From the NCBI RefSeq assembly GCF_000020365.1, contig NC_012108.1, forward strand, positions 5,030,001 to 5,094,000: DNA of 64,000 bases, in the 5' to 3' direction. This document shows positions 24,789 through 32,640 of the stretch, in pieces. Under the pieces are notes generated by a model. That model made no database searches and was not told the origin of the DNA. It saw nothing but the letters and a program-made list of their open reading frames with translations. This DNA is from Desulforapulum autotrophicum HRM2. Its GTDB lineage: Bacteria > Desulfobacterota > Desulfobacteria > Desulfobacterales > Desulfobacteraceae. Made by a program: the position numbers and the translations under genes. Each line of letters begins with the position of its first letter. The first letter of the stretch is position 1.

Positions 24789-24896
24789 CTGGCACCAGCC
24801 AAACCTGCCATTATCAATCCGGCCAAGGGCCTGGTTTATCTGGCAGATCAGTTGATCATAACGTTTGTATGTACCGATTTCCTCGTCGAGCTCCAT
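24789..24896 (-). pseudogene. DksA/TraR zinc-finger-like remnant
   Basis: About 36 codons from an ATG at 24896 read through a helical stretch to Ala-Leu-Gly-Arg-Ile-Asp-Asn-Gly-Arg-Phe-Gly-Trp-Cys. That is how the DksA/TraR zinc finger begins, and the frame then runs straight into a terminator-like hairpin, so the second Cys pair is lacking. Only a remnant survives. It overlaps the last bases of the small membrane ORF. The identification rests on one short motif. Confidence 0.4.
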
Positions 24897-24924
24897 GAAA
24901 AAAGAAGGATGTAGGTTGGAACGG

Positions 24925-25074
24925 TTACCGTGTCCAGGCAAAGAAACAGCCAGGGATTGATGCCATGGTTAGGTTACCAAGCACGTCAAATGCCACCAGA
25001 AATTTCAAGACGGCATAGGCCCAGAGCAACGCCATGGCCTCGATAAATGATTTTGAACCCAGTGTCAGCTTCAT
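24925..25074 (-). CDS. Small membrane protein coupled to the Lgt-like gene
   Basis: A 49-residue ORF whose ATG overlaps the stop of the Lgt-like gene (ATGA), the strongest sign that it is translated. Residues about 9-33 form one hydrophobic helix, and the tail ends Phe-Ala-Trp-Thr-Arg. No family was recognised. It is the last gene of the four-gene 29.6-24.9 kb operon and would sit in the inner membrane with the Lgt-like protein. Confidence 0.6.
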   Translation of the reverse strand: MKLTLGSKSFIEAMALLWAYAVLKFLVAFDVLGNLTMASIPGCFFAWTR

Positions 25075-26147
25075 CAGATCTTGCCCTTTTCAACATGAAA
25101 TGAAATTTGTGCTCCCGTGACTGTACTTCTTCCGGTATAAACAAAGGTCATGATCCAGATGGATTCCACAAAAACCAGCATCCAGGGCGTCCAGAGTTCC
25201 CGAAGGCCCAGGCCAAGTCGAACCACACTCTCCTGGGCCGGAAACACAAGAACAATCCCCAGGGAATAGACCAGTGCCCCTGCTGCCATGAGTTGATAGG
25301 GGGTGATTTTAAAACCACCCCTGAAATCCGCCCGGAAAAATTCAGAAGCAATCCGCCAGACCTGGGTCACTACCAGGGTTTCCATGAACGCTGTGGCAAA
25401 ATAACCATTCAGATAAAGCCCTGTTCCAACAAGGGCACTGATGGAATAAAGAATCGCAGTGATGATCTGAATCGGAATGATTCGTTCCCCTTCCAGTCCA
25501 GAGGCATAGGCGATTTTTTTGGTTGCTCCGGTAAAGACCAGATAAAAATGACCAAACAGCTTTTGTACCCAGGGGCTGCACAGGTGAATGGGTTTTCCAT
25601 AGCAGCACCCGAAACTGATGCATGCCAGACGGCCCAGGCCTTCCCCATAGGCATAGGAGACGCAAATGGCCGATAGCAGAATGGTGACTTTCATCTGCCC
25701 CCCCTGTGTCTGACCCAAAGCATGGCCCGGGGCATGGCCCGGGATCAGATTCATCAGGCAGATCAGCCACGGGGCCACCAGGGTTCCGACAAATACAGCC
25801 CCTCCCACGGTCAGGGTGCCTCTCTTTTTTTCCACAATCCGGGCAACGATTTTAGCTGCAGGCATGCACACCCCAAGCAGTGCAAGGATGAAAATACAAA
25901 GTTTTTGGGCAGGGATGTCTGCTGAGGCACCCAGAATAAAAAAGATGACCACGGCAAAGGTATAGGCATTGGCGCTGAAAAGGCCGTAGTAGGTCAGGTT
26001 TAACCCCTTCCATCGTCCATTGTCACCCTTTTCCAGGGGAAGGGTTGCCAGGATCTGCCATTTTTCCCGGGGCAGAATTCGCCCCCCCCATGCAATGGCC
26101 ACAGCGATTAAAACAGCGATAAATGCGATAAAAAAGGTCTGGTCCAT
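25074..26147 (-). CDS. Lgt-like integral membrane protein (prolipoprotein diacylglyceryl transferase family)
   Basis: A 357-residue protein with about nine or ten hydrophobic segments. Residues 167-186 contain Tyr-Gly-Glu-Gly-Leu-Gly-Arg-Leu-Ala-Cys-Ile-Ser-Phe-Gly-Cys-Cys-Tyr-Gly, which matches the signature region of diverged Lgt-family proteins (Gly-Arg-x-x-Cys-x-x-x-Gly-Cys-Cys). Canonical Lgt moves diacylglycerol from phosphatidylglycerol to the lipobox cysteine. This is longer (E. coli Lgt 291) and lacks the canonical Asn-Phe-Ile-Asn-Gly-Glu form, so a variant substrate is likely. The ATG overlaps the Psd-like stop by one base. The operon context suggests acyl or diacylglyceryl transfer using a lipid made or changed by its neighbours. 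Confidence 0.72.
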   Translation of the reverse strand: MDQTFFIAFIAVLIAVAIAWGGRILPREKWQILATLPLEKGDNGRWKGLNLTYYGLFSANAYTFAVVIFFILGASADIPAQKLCIFILALLGVCMPAAKIVARIVEKKRGTLTVGGAVFVGTLVAPWLICLMNLIPGHAPGHALGQTQGGQMKVTILLSAICVSYAYGEGLGRLACISFGCCYGKPIHLCSPWVQKLFGHFYLVFTGATKKIAYASGLEGERIIPIQIITAILYSISALVGTGLYLNGYFATAFMETLVVTQVWRIASEFFRADFRGGFKITPYQLMAAGALVYSLGIVLVFPAQESVVRLGLGLRELWTPWMLVFVESIWIMTFVYTGRSTVTGAQISFHVEKGKI

Positions 26148-27229
26148 TAGATTGCTTCTCCAATTGTTTCCCTTACATTGAGATCGGTTTCCACCAGGGG
26201 CCTTTCAAAGCCCCGGGTAAAACGGCTTTTGACATCTGACCGGTTCTGGTTCGCAAGGAGGTCCTGGGAAAATTGTATCCTGTTTTTCTCAAATATCAGC
26301 ACGGTTGTGGAACTGCCCGGTGCAAACAGGCTTTTGGGCTGTCCTTTTTGAACAAAGCTGCCCGTTTTCAAAGGTTTCGGGAAATCATAGCGTTCAACGC
26401 TGTAGCACTGATCGATTCTGCCGATCATCATTGCCACAATTTCCACCATTGCCACCCGTCCCACCCGGGTTCCCCGATCCACATCCGTGTCAATAATGGT
26501 TACTGTCCTCCGGTTTTTTGAAAACGGAGTGACCGACTGCACCACGGCGCCCGGGTTGCACGAGTGATACGTTCCGTCGATTTCGTAGGTATCCACAACC
26601 TGCCCTGAAACAGGTGCATGGTTATAATGGTATTTGTCAGGGGTCAGCCGGAAAATGGCATAATCTCCCTGGGAAAAGACCTTTAGCCACTGGGCCTTAT
26701 CCGGCCCGATCAATTCGTTGTAGAAAAAAAAAGTCTCCTTGATGAACAACATTTTCTGGGTGGGAAAAGAACCGGTCAGAACCCTTGCATCGGCCGGGGA
26801 GACCACACAACAGGGATCATCGGGCATGGGCCGAAATTCCCAGTACCGGATCTGACGTTCAAATATTTTTCGATAGGTATCAAAATCTTCAACCTGCCCC
26901 CAGATTTCCTCCGGGTTGATGTCCAGATCTTTGAATGCCCTGACAGCAAAGACGGGCTTATCCTCCCTGCCTGGGCCGGCTTTGGCAAGGCGCTGGTTGG
27001 TAAAGCGCCAATGATTAAGGTCATAATTGAGAAAACCCAAAAGAGAAGAGGCCCGTTTTGATACCAGCTGGTTGAACAGAAAAGGCGCATTTTCCCTGAT
27101 GCGGGAATACAGGAGGTGAATAACCGGGTCACCCACAAGGCGTTCGGTCTCAACGGATTTGGTTTTTCTTTTGACATATTGATGAACAAAACGTTGCATT
27201 TCAGCCACCCCTGGGTTAGACGTTTCCAA
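26147..27229 (-). CDS. psd: Phosphatidylserine decarboxylase homologue
   Basis: A 360-residue homologue of Psd, which makes phosphatidylethanolamine from phosphatidylserine with a self-generated pyruvoyl group. The self-cleavage triad is present: Asp147 in Ser-Pro-Ala-Asp-Ala-Arg, His204 in His-Tyr-Asn-His-Ala-Pro-Val-Ser-Gly, and Ser306/307 in Pro-Gly-Ser-Ser-Thr-Thr (normally Leu-Gly-Ser-Thr or Gly-Ser-Ser). An N-terminal extension of about 100 residues before the catalytic domain is unlike E. coli Psd but occurs in the larger, type II-like group. It overlaps the upstream unknown gene by 14 bases and the Lgt-like gene by one. Whether it serves bulk lipid synthesis cannot be told. Confidence 0.85.
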   Translation of the reverse strand: METSNPGVAEMQRFVHQYVKRKTKSVETERLVGDPVIHLLYSRIRENAPFLFNQLVSKRASSLLGFLNYDLNHWRFTNQRLAKAGPGREDKPVFAVRAFKDLDINPEEIWGQVEDFDTYRKIFERQIRYWEFRPMPDDPCCVVSPADARVLTGSFPTQKMLFIKETFFFYNELIGPDKAQWLKVFSQGDYAIFRLTPDKYHYNHAPVSGQVVDTYEIDGTYHSCNPGAVVQSVTPFSKNRRTVTIIDTDVDRGTRVGRVAMVEIVAMMIGRIDQCYSVERYDFPKPLKTGSFVQKGQPKSLFAPGSSTTVLIFEKNRIQFSQDLLANQNRSDVKSRFTRGFERPLVETDLNVRETIGEAI

Positions 27230-29615
27230 ATTCTCGGGTTTCTTTGTTCACGTATAAGATGATCAAAAACAGCAGTTTCTTGGTATTTTCAGGAGAAAGA
27301 CGATTTTCAAAAAATAGCTGTTTCGCCTCTGCCAGAAAGGCTTGGCGTTCAGTATCTCCGAGAATGGCCCGAATGGCCTGTCCATGGGGCGACGGATTGA
27401 AACCGGCCCAGATATCCATTTGACGAAATTCCTGTTCCATAACGGCAAATCCTTCATTGATCTGTTTTTCCCTCAGCCCATTGATATAGTAGTGTTCTGC
27501 TTTTTTATTGAAAACCTCGCCCCTGAACCCCATGGGATCTTTTTTCTTGTCTTTTTCAAGGATCCCCTGGGTGAGGCGTCCACAGGCTGAAAAAGCGTCC
27601 GGATAGAGAATCCTTGATTCAAGATCCTGCAACAGTCCCTTCACGGAAAAATTATCCATCAGGCCCTGTGCATCTGTTTTTAACAGTTGAATGAGGGCCT
27701 TTTTATAATCAATCAGCCGGATCCGCGTATATCCGGGATATCTTCTGCTGATCCGGGTTTTTGTTATCTTTGAGACAATGTGCTGCAAAAACAGATTCTT
27801 TGTTCGGGTTTTGACATAACAGGTGGGCAGATCAATTGCGCTGCAGAAAAAGATCTGCCTGCGTTCACTTTCCACATCCGGGGTATCCGGAATCATGGCA
27901 TGGGTGATTTCTCCAGTTAAGATGTAGTGGTACGCCAACACGGTTATCAGGTTCTGAAGATCCAATGCGCCCCCCATATCTGTCATCAGGTTTTCAAAGA
28001 TGCTGAAATAACGGTGCTCAAATCCGCTGTACCCCATCCCAGCGTGTTTCCGGATTCGGACAAGCTGGTACAGGGGCATTCGTTCATCAAAAACCCCCAT
28101 CTGGGCCAGGTCTTTTTTTAATTGTTCTTCATTGCCCTGGATACCGCTCAAGGCAGGGCTCTGATCCGTGCTCATGAGGGAAACGAAATAATCAATGAGC
28201 CTTGCATCGGGGATAAAATCGCCCTTAAGGCCAAAACTGCGGCTGATCATCCGGTCCAGCCAGACCGGGCCAAAGGGCGTCAAGGCCTGGCCCAGAATAT
28301 TGATGTCTGCCTTGCGCTTCCACCGTCTCCAGATCATGCGAAGGTGGGTATAATCGATCTCATGGGGTAAAAACCCCAGGGCCTTTTCCGGATGGAAATC
28401 TTCAAAATTGAGGCGCAGGGGTGAGGCGCTGTAGGAGCCGGGGAACAGACACAGAAAATGTTCCGTAATTTTAATGACAAGGTCACCCAGGTGCTTTTCA
28501 TGGAAGGCAGTGAAACCTGAGGCGGGATCCTTGAGCAACCGGCCAAGTTTAATGCTCCCCATGCTGATATGGGTGCCGTTGTTGGCCAGGCTTATGTTGG
28601 AACTGTTGGGCAGCGCCACCAGGTTGGTATTGATGATGCCGGCCTCCTTGAGTTTTGAAATCCCGTTGATCTGACTTCTGGAAAGGACTTTATGGCACAG
28701 CTTCATATATTCATGTTTTTCCTGGCCCCGGGTCCATCCCGACAGACAGGGACTCATGAAAAGAGATCGATAAAAGGCGTCTGAGATACAGTCATTAAGC
28801 TGTTTTTGCATCAACGGCGGTGACGAGGAGAAAAAGATCCTGATCTGCTGGCCATGGGCTTTCAGGCAAAACGTCTCTTCAGCATAGTTCACCAGAAGCT
28901 GGGTAAACAGAAAACGGATCAGGGTCTCTTTGGCCATTTTACGGCCAATGGACGCTGAACCGTTTGTTCGGACAGGGTGAAAGGAAAAAATTTCAGGAGA
29001 GGTGTTGTCATTTAAAAAATGCGCCATCATTTTTTCTCCGGTAATCCGCACCAGGGGATGGCCGCAATCATCACCACCAATGGCATGGGCAAGGGCAAGC
29101 TTGAGCACATAGCTGACAGGAACGCGGATGAATTCCTCATCATTTCGGGTAAATGTAAAATCTTCGGCATCGGATCGATCTTTGGAATCCGGCCTTGTCT
29201 TGTCCGATTTAAGGTCTGTTTTAAAGATATGACTGGCATAGGTATTGAGTGCATGTCTCGGGAACCTGACCCAGCTGTTTTCCCAGACATCGTCTGTTTT
29301 CTGATTCAGATAACGTTCAATACCCAGCATTTTTTTCCGGGAAGTGTCCCCGGAGGCAGCCCTTCGAATCATATTCTTATAGTAGTTGGATTCTTCGATG
29401 GTGATGGCAAGATCCAGGTCCTGCCTTTTTCCCAGGACCACAGCCTGGAATTCGTTTTCCGTACCAGCAGTGACATCCCTGGTTGAAAAAGGCAATGAGG
29501 CTGCAAATGCGTCTGTCGACCCGGTCTCTATTTCCATTATTTCCAGAAGAGAACCAAGGTCGGTCCGGGAATCTGAACAGCTCACCCCATCAATGGTTTT
29601 TAATTGTGCGGTCAT
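27216..29615 (-). CDS. Large protein of unknown family leading the Psd-Lgt-like operon
   Basis: A 799-residue soluble-looking protein with no signal peptide or clear membrane span. I recognise no domain. Visible landmarks are a region around 330-400 with Asn-Ser-Ser-Asn-Ile-Ser-Leu-Ala-Asn-Asn-Gly-Thr-His-Ile, and a Trp-Arg-Arg-Trp-Lys-Arg-Lys stretch at about 425. A Cys-Tyr-Val-Lys-Thr-Arg-Thr-Lys-Asn segment lies near 605. The C-terminus is helical and charged. It is the first gene of the operon and overlaps psd. Its length and order suggest a dedicated partner of the lipid enzymes, perhaps a cytoplasmic scaffold or the modified client, but no function is assigned. Confidence 0.75.
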   Translation of the reverse strand: MTAQLKTIDGVSCSDSRTDLGSLLEIMEIETGSTDAFAASLPFSTRDVTAGTENEFQAVVLGKRQDLDLAITIEESNYYKNMIRRAASGDTSRKKMLGIERYLNQKTDDVWENSWVRFPRHALNTYASHIFKTDLKSDKTRPDSKDRSDAEDFTFTRNDEEFIRVPVSYVLKLALAHAIGGDDCGHPLVRITGEKMMAHFLNDNTSPEIFSFHPVRTNGSASIGRKMAKETLIRFLFTQLLVNYAEETFCLKAHGQQIRIFFSSSPPLMQKQLNDCISDAFYRSLFMSPCLSGWTRGQEKHEYMKLCHKVLSRSQINGISKLKEAGIINTNLVALPNSSNISLANNGTHISMGSIKLGRLLKDPASGFTAFHEKHLGDLVIKITEHFLCLFPGSYSASPLRLNFEDFHPEKALGFLPHEIDYTHLRMIWRRWKRKADINILGQALTPFGPVWLDRMISRSFGLKGDFIPDARLIDYFVSLMSTDQSPALSGIQGNEEQLKKDLAQMGVFDERMPLYQLVRIRKHAGMGYSGFEHRYFSIFENLMTDMGGALDLQNLITVLAYHYILTGEITHAMIPDTPDVESERRQIFFCSAIDLPTCYVKTRTKNLFLQHIVSKITKTRISRRYPGYTRIRLIDYKKALIQLLKTDAQGLMDNFSVKGLLQDLESRILYPDAFSACGRLTQGILEKDKKKDPMGFRGEVFNKKAEHYYINGLREKQINEGFAVMEQEFRQMDIWAGFNPSPHGQAIRAILGDTERQAFLAEAKQLFFENRLSPENTKKLLFLIILYVNKETREFGNV

Positions 29616-29843
29616 TTTATCAACAAACCCCTTGTGTGTTTAGGCGATAGATCAAACAGACGTACTATCCCATGGTAATATTTTGAAAATATTACCCAGA
29701 TGCTAAAATTGTGTTTGATCGGATCGGGTGGGCTAAACTCGGGGGGCTAAACGCAGCTCGAAAGATTTGGATCAGGGGCTGTTATTTTTTATAAGAAACT
29801 CATGTCGAAACATCATTGTGAAAGTCTCGACTTTCGAGCCCTC

Positions 29844-30011
29844 TTTGGTTTCCCTGATCGGAACATTGTAAACCAAAGGGGATAGGATTTTTGCCCTTCC
29901 AGGCGTTAAGAAGCGCAGGCTGTTTGAGGACTTTAGCCCGCAGTTCCTGCGCTTTAGTCTGGAAGGGCAGAAATCCCCCCGACGTTTACCGTTCCGGTCA
30001 GGGTAACCAAA
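29844..30011. repeat. 168-nt nested imperfect hairpin
   Basis: The outer 21-nt arms (29844-29864 and 29991-30011) pair with two mismatches. Inside, TGCCCTTCCAG (29892-29902) pairs with CTGGAAGGGCA (29959-29969) and AAGCGCAGG (29911-29919) with CCTGCGCTT (29946-29954). The GTAAAC and GTTTAC tracts next to the outer stem also pair. Confidence 0.75.
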
Positions 30012-30117
30012 GGGGGCGGAATGGTACTATCGCCTGCCCTGTATCATCGTGTTTCATATTTCGTTGTGTCCGCCAGGACATGTGGGTTTATATGAAACTC
30101 TCGTCGGACCGGTAGAC

Positions 30118-30243
30118 GGGAACGGGTATAACCCTCCGCTCATTCTCGCAGCCCGTCCTGGGCTGCTCCGAGGGAAACGGCAGCTCCTTCAGCGTCCATG
30201 CTGACCGCTGCCGTTTAATCCGCTGCGGGCAATACCCGTTCCC
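30118..30243. repeat. Three-way-junction fold
   Basis: The closing stem GGGAACGGGTAT (30118-30129) pairs perfectly with ATACCCGTTCCC (30232-30243). Within it are two hairpins: GCAGCCC/GGGCTGC (30148-30166, five-nt loop) and AAACGGCAGC/GCTGCCGTTT (30175-30184 with 30207-30216), the latter with an inner CAGC/GCTG stem at 30190-30203. This is the shape of a junction RNA or of a foldback DNA site. Confidence 0.75.
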
Positions 30244-30322
30244 GCCCACCTCTGCTGTCGAGTTTCTATATTCGTTGTGGCCAGAGCCGATACTTCGCTC
30301 CGGCCGTGCCGGTTATATGAAT

Positions 30323-31156
30323 TTATGGGAGATCCAGGCCACGCAGCCGTTCAAAAACCGCCATGGGAGAGATGCCATTGGCATGGGCCATCTGTTTGAT
30401 CGTCATCCCAGCCTCGGCTTTTATATCGTTCGCGTTTAAACCGCGAATAACTTCTGGAAGGGAAAGGTTATATTCACTGCAGACAGCCCCAAGGGTCATA
30501 TTTCCGAAACCCGGCGGCGGGGACTCCGGCAACCCATCCTTGCCGGAAATTTCATCTTTCAAGGCAGGCTTGATCACCGCGTAAACCTGTTGGGGGATGA
30601 GACCGTTGTGATCGGCTATCTCTGCAATGGTATCGTTGTCACCCCCAACAACCAGGCCTGCCCCTTTAAGAAGGGTCATACTCAGCTCCAGATCCAGCCC
30701 CTGTTTTCTGGCAAAAACAGTTAAAGGGGAAAGTTCTGCATGGCCATAGGGCGGTTCACCATACTTTATGGCAGCCCGTTCCTTAATGGCTTCCCCAAGG
30801 GAAATAATAGATCCCATGGGGGCAATTTCATAGTATGTGCCGACCACAACCCCCAGGGTGAGCATCAAGGCAACAGTGAACGAAGGGGTAAATACCTTAA
30901 TCTGCTTTGCTCTGTTTTTCATGTAGGCGACCAGGGCACGCCAGTTATAGTAGACATGCACCAGGCCCGAGACAAGCACGAGCACCCCAAGATTGATGTG
31001 AAGATTTCCCCACTGGTTTTTTGTCAGACCCCAGAGATGCCAGTCGACCCAAAAGGCAATCCGCCCCTGGGGAACGATATAAAGAATGATTGAGGTAAGG
31101 ATCAACAGTGAAAAGGCGATCAACAGTGTCAGAGATGTGATTTTTCTAACCATCAT
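30323..31156 (-). CDS. DUF4405 membrane protein with C-terminal repeat domain
   Basis: A 277-residue protein. About three to four membrane helices occupy residues 1-115, with Leu-His-Ile-Asn-Leu-Gly-Val and Val-His-Val-Tyr-Tyr-Asn-Trp as in DUF4405, a family thought to be a small cytochrome b561-like membrane fold. The C-terminal half is soluble and seems to hold two similar helix-turn-helix-sized units: Leu-Thr-Val-Phe-Ala-Arg-Lys-Gln-Gly-Leu, and Met-Thr-Leu-Gly-Ala-Val-Cys-Ser-Glu-Tyr-Asn-Leu, each followed by a Thr-Ile-x-Gln/Glu-x-Ala segment. GGAGG precedes the ATG. Electron transfer at the membrane is plausible but unproven. Confidence 0.7.
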   Translation of the reverse strand: MMVRKITSLTLLIAFSLLILTSIILYIVPQGRIAFWVDWHLWGLTKNQWGNLHINLGVLVLVSGLVHVYYNWRALVAYMKNRAKQIKVFTPSFTVALMLTLGVVVGTYYEIAPMGSIISLGEAIKERAAIKYGEPPYGHAELSPLTVFARKQGLDLELSMTLLKGAGLVVGGDNDTIAEIADHNGLIPQQVYAVIKPALKDEISGKDGLPESPPPGFGNMTLGAVCSEYNLSLPEVIRGLNANDIKAEAGMTIKQMAHANGISPMAVFERLRGLDLP

Positions 31157-31229
31157 GAAACCTCCCTATGATTTTATCCGTTTTTACCATTGCCCCGGGA
31201 AAAAAACAATTTCCATCTTTTTTATTTTT

Positions 31230-31243
31230 TTGACTTAGATCAA
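31230..31243. promoter_or_regulatory. FNR/DNR-like palindromic site
   Basis: TTGACTTAGATCAA matches the Crp-Fnr superfamily operator (TTGAC or TTGAT, four bases, ATCAA) with one half deviating by a base from the FNR form. It lies in the divergent promoter region between the DUF4405 gene and the cupin/sulfite-reductase-like pair, 124 bases before the cupin start. Control by a redox-responsive regulator is inferred. Confidence 0.4.
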
Positions 31244-31366
31244 GGTCGTTACCATATTAATAATTCATAATGGGAAAGAAATCGCGCAGACGTTTTCAAA
31301 CCTTTGAGAACCTGTAATCGCCCAATGAATAAAACAGATGCTTTGCTAAATTGAGGAGCAGACAAC

Positions 31367-31729
31367 ATGAATAAAAAAGAACTGATCAAAAATATTCCTT
31401 TTTCCGAAACCATTGATTTAAAATCCCTTGTGGACTATGAAGAGGGACGTGTGGTGAGCCGAACCCTGGCAAGCCAGAAAGCTGTGGGCATAACCTTGTT
31501 CGCCTTTGACAAAGATGAAGAAATCAGCGCCCACTCGGCATCGGGCGACGCCATGGTCCAGATTCTGGACGGTGAGGCCCTTATCAACGTGGGCGGCAAA
31601 GAAATCACGGCCGTTGCAGGACAGACCATTGTCATGCCGGCGGATGTTCCCCATGCCCTGTATGCCACGACCCCGTTTAAAATGTTCCTGGTCGTTGTAA
31701 AACGACCGGTTGAGATGAGCACTCTGTAA
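31367..31729 (+). CDS. Cupin domain protein
   Basis: A 120-residue single cupin. The double-stranded beta-helix is recognised by Glu-Ile-Ser-Ala-His-Ser-Ala-Ser-Gly-Asp-Ala-Met-Val-Gln-Ile-Leu-Asp-Gly-Glu, Gly-Gln-Thr-Ile-Val-Met-Pro and Pro-His-Ala-Leu-Tyr. Only some of the usual metal ligands are present (His in the first and second motif), so metal binding is uncertain. GGAG precedes the ATG. The next gene, a sulfite-reductase-like protein, starts about ten bases after the stop. Confidence 0.82.
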   Translation: MNKKELIKNIPFSETIDLKSLVDYEEGRVVSRTLASQKAVGITLFAFDKDEEISAHSASGDAMVQILDGEALINVGGKEITAVAGQTIVMPADVPHALYATTPFKMFLVVVKRPVEMSTL

Positions 31730-31739
31730 TCATTTGGAA

Positions 31740-32543
31740 ATGGAAAAACCCATGGAATGGACAGAACAAGCTGAAGATGCCATCGCCAAGGTTCCTTTTT
31801 TTGTAAGAAAAAAGGTTCGTAAACGGGTGGAAAAAGAAGCCGCACAAACCGGGAAAAACCAGGTAACCCTGGGGGAGGTCAAAGCCACCCAGACCCGGTT
31901 TCTATCGGGCATGGACGCTGAAATCAAGGGATACCAGGTTGAAACCTGCTTTGGCAGCGAAGGGTGCCCCAATAGGATCGCCTCGGCCGACGATCTGGTT
32001 GAACAGATAGAGGCCCTTTTCAAACAAGAAGATATTCTTTCTCTACTCCGGCAGCAGGTCAAGGGTGATCTTAAGTTTCACCACGAGTTCCGGGTAGCCG
32101 TTGCCCAGTGTCCCAACGGCTGCTCCCAGCCCCAGATCAAGGGAATCGGCATCATTTCAGCTGCCCGTCCCGGTGTCACAGAAGAAGCATGTATCGGGTG
32201 CGGTGCCTGTGTGGATGCCTGCCAGGAAGGTGCCATTGCCCTCACTGGGGATGGGGAACAACCTGAAATTGACTTTGACCGCTGCCTCATGTGCGCAAAA
32301 TGTGTCAAGGCATGCCCCACCGGTACCCTTGCCACCGCAACACAAGGTTATAGAGTCCAACTCGGCGGCAGACTCGGTCGCCATCCAAGACTTGCCATGG
32401 AGCTACCGGGAATTCATACCCAAACCCAGGTGATTGAAATCGTAAAACAATGCATCCGGTTCTACAGGGAAAAGAGCCGCCATGGCGAACGGTTCTCCAA
32501 CCTTCTCACCCGGGCTGAATTTGAAAAGATGGTGCAGAAATAA
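31740..32543 (+). CDS. PCP_red-fused nitrite/sulfite reductase-like iron-sulfur protein
   Basis: About 267 residues. The N-terminal 50 residues (Glu-Asp-Ala-Ile-Ala-Lys-Val-Pro-Phe-Phe-Val-Arg) match the PCP_red domain found at the end of protochlorophyllide reductase BchB and in small oxidoreductases. Next comes a siroheme/4Fe-4S half-site of the sulfite reductase type: Cys-Phe-Gly-Ser-Glu-Gly-Cys, then Cys-Pro-Asn-Gly-Cys. Two ferredoxin clusters are inserted between (Cys-Ile-Gly-Cys-Gly-Ala-Cys and Cys-Leu-Met-Cys-Ala-Lys-Cys). It resembles AsrC more than DsrAB. The start is uncertain: TTG 31734, ATG 31740 and ATG 31752 are possible and none has a strong ribosome binding site. It probably reduces a sulfur or nitrogen oxyanion. 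Confidence 0.78.
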   Translation: MEKPMEWTEQAEDAIAKVPFFVRKKVRKRVEKEAAQTGKNQVTLGEVKATQTRFLSGMDAEIKGYQVETCFGSEGCPNRIASADDLVEQIEALFKQEDILSLLRQQVKGDLKFHHEFRVAVAQCPNGCSQPQIKGIGIISAARPGVTEEACIGCGACVDACQEGAIALTGDGEQPEIDFDRCLMCAKCVKACPTGTLATATQGYRVQLGGRLGRHPRLAMELPGIHTQTQVIEIVKQCIRFYREKSRHGERFSNLLTRAEFEKMVQK

Positions 32544-32640
32544 TACATTGAAAACTCACCTTTCGGGATTGGCTGTTACCTGGGGTCATCAAAGTTGAAG
32601 TCTGAAAGTTGAGTTAAAAAATCAATAAAGGAGGGTTCCA

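Larger units (their letters stand above)
29819..30322. other. Highly structured noncoding region
   Basis: The 706-base space between the DUF4405 gene and the 799-residue gene holds no plausible protein. From 29819 on it is a dense series of inverted repeats: GAAAGTC-TC-GACTTTC at 29819-29834, a 168-nt nested hairpin (29844-30011), a hairpin 30051-30098 and a three-way junction (30118-30243). Related motifs (CGTTGTG followed by a GGxTTATATGAA sequence) recur near 30061-30097 and 30271-30320. It could be a large RNA, a mobile palindromic element or single-strand DNA structure. No known RNA family was recognised. Confidence 0.6.

Noticed and set aside
29819-30322. An attC or cassette array, or a retron msr-msd
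   Set aside because: The stems do not have attC core sites (RYYYAAC/GTTRRRY), and no reverse transcriptase gene is nearby.
31740-32543. A dissimilatory sulfite reductase subunit (DsrA/B)
   Set aside because: It is far too short and has an N-terminal PCP_red domain; only one siroheme-type half-site and the ferredoxin insert are seen.
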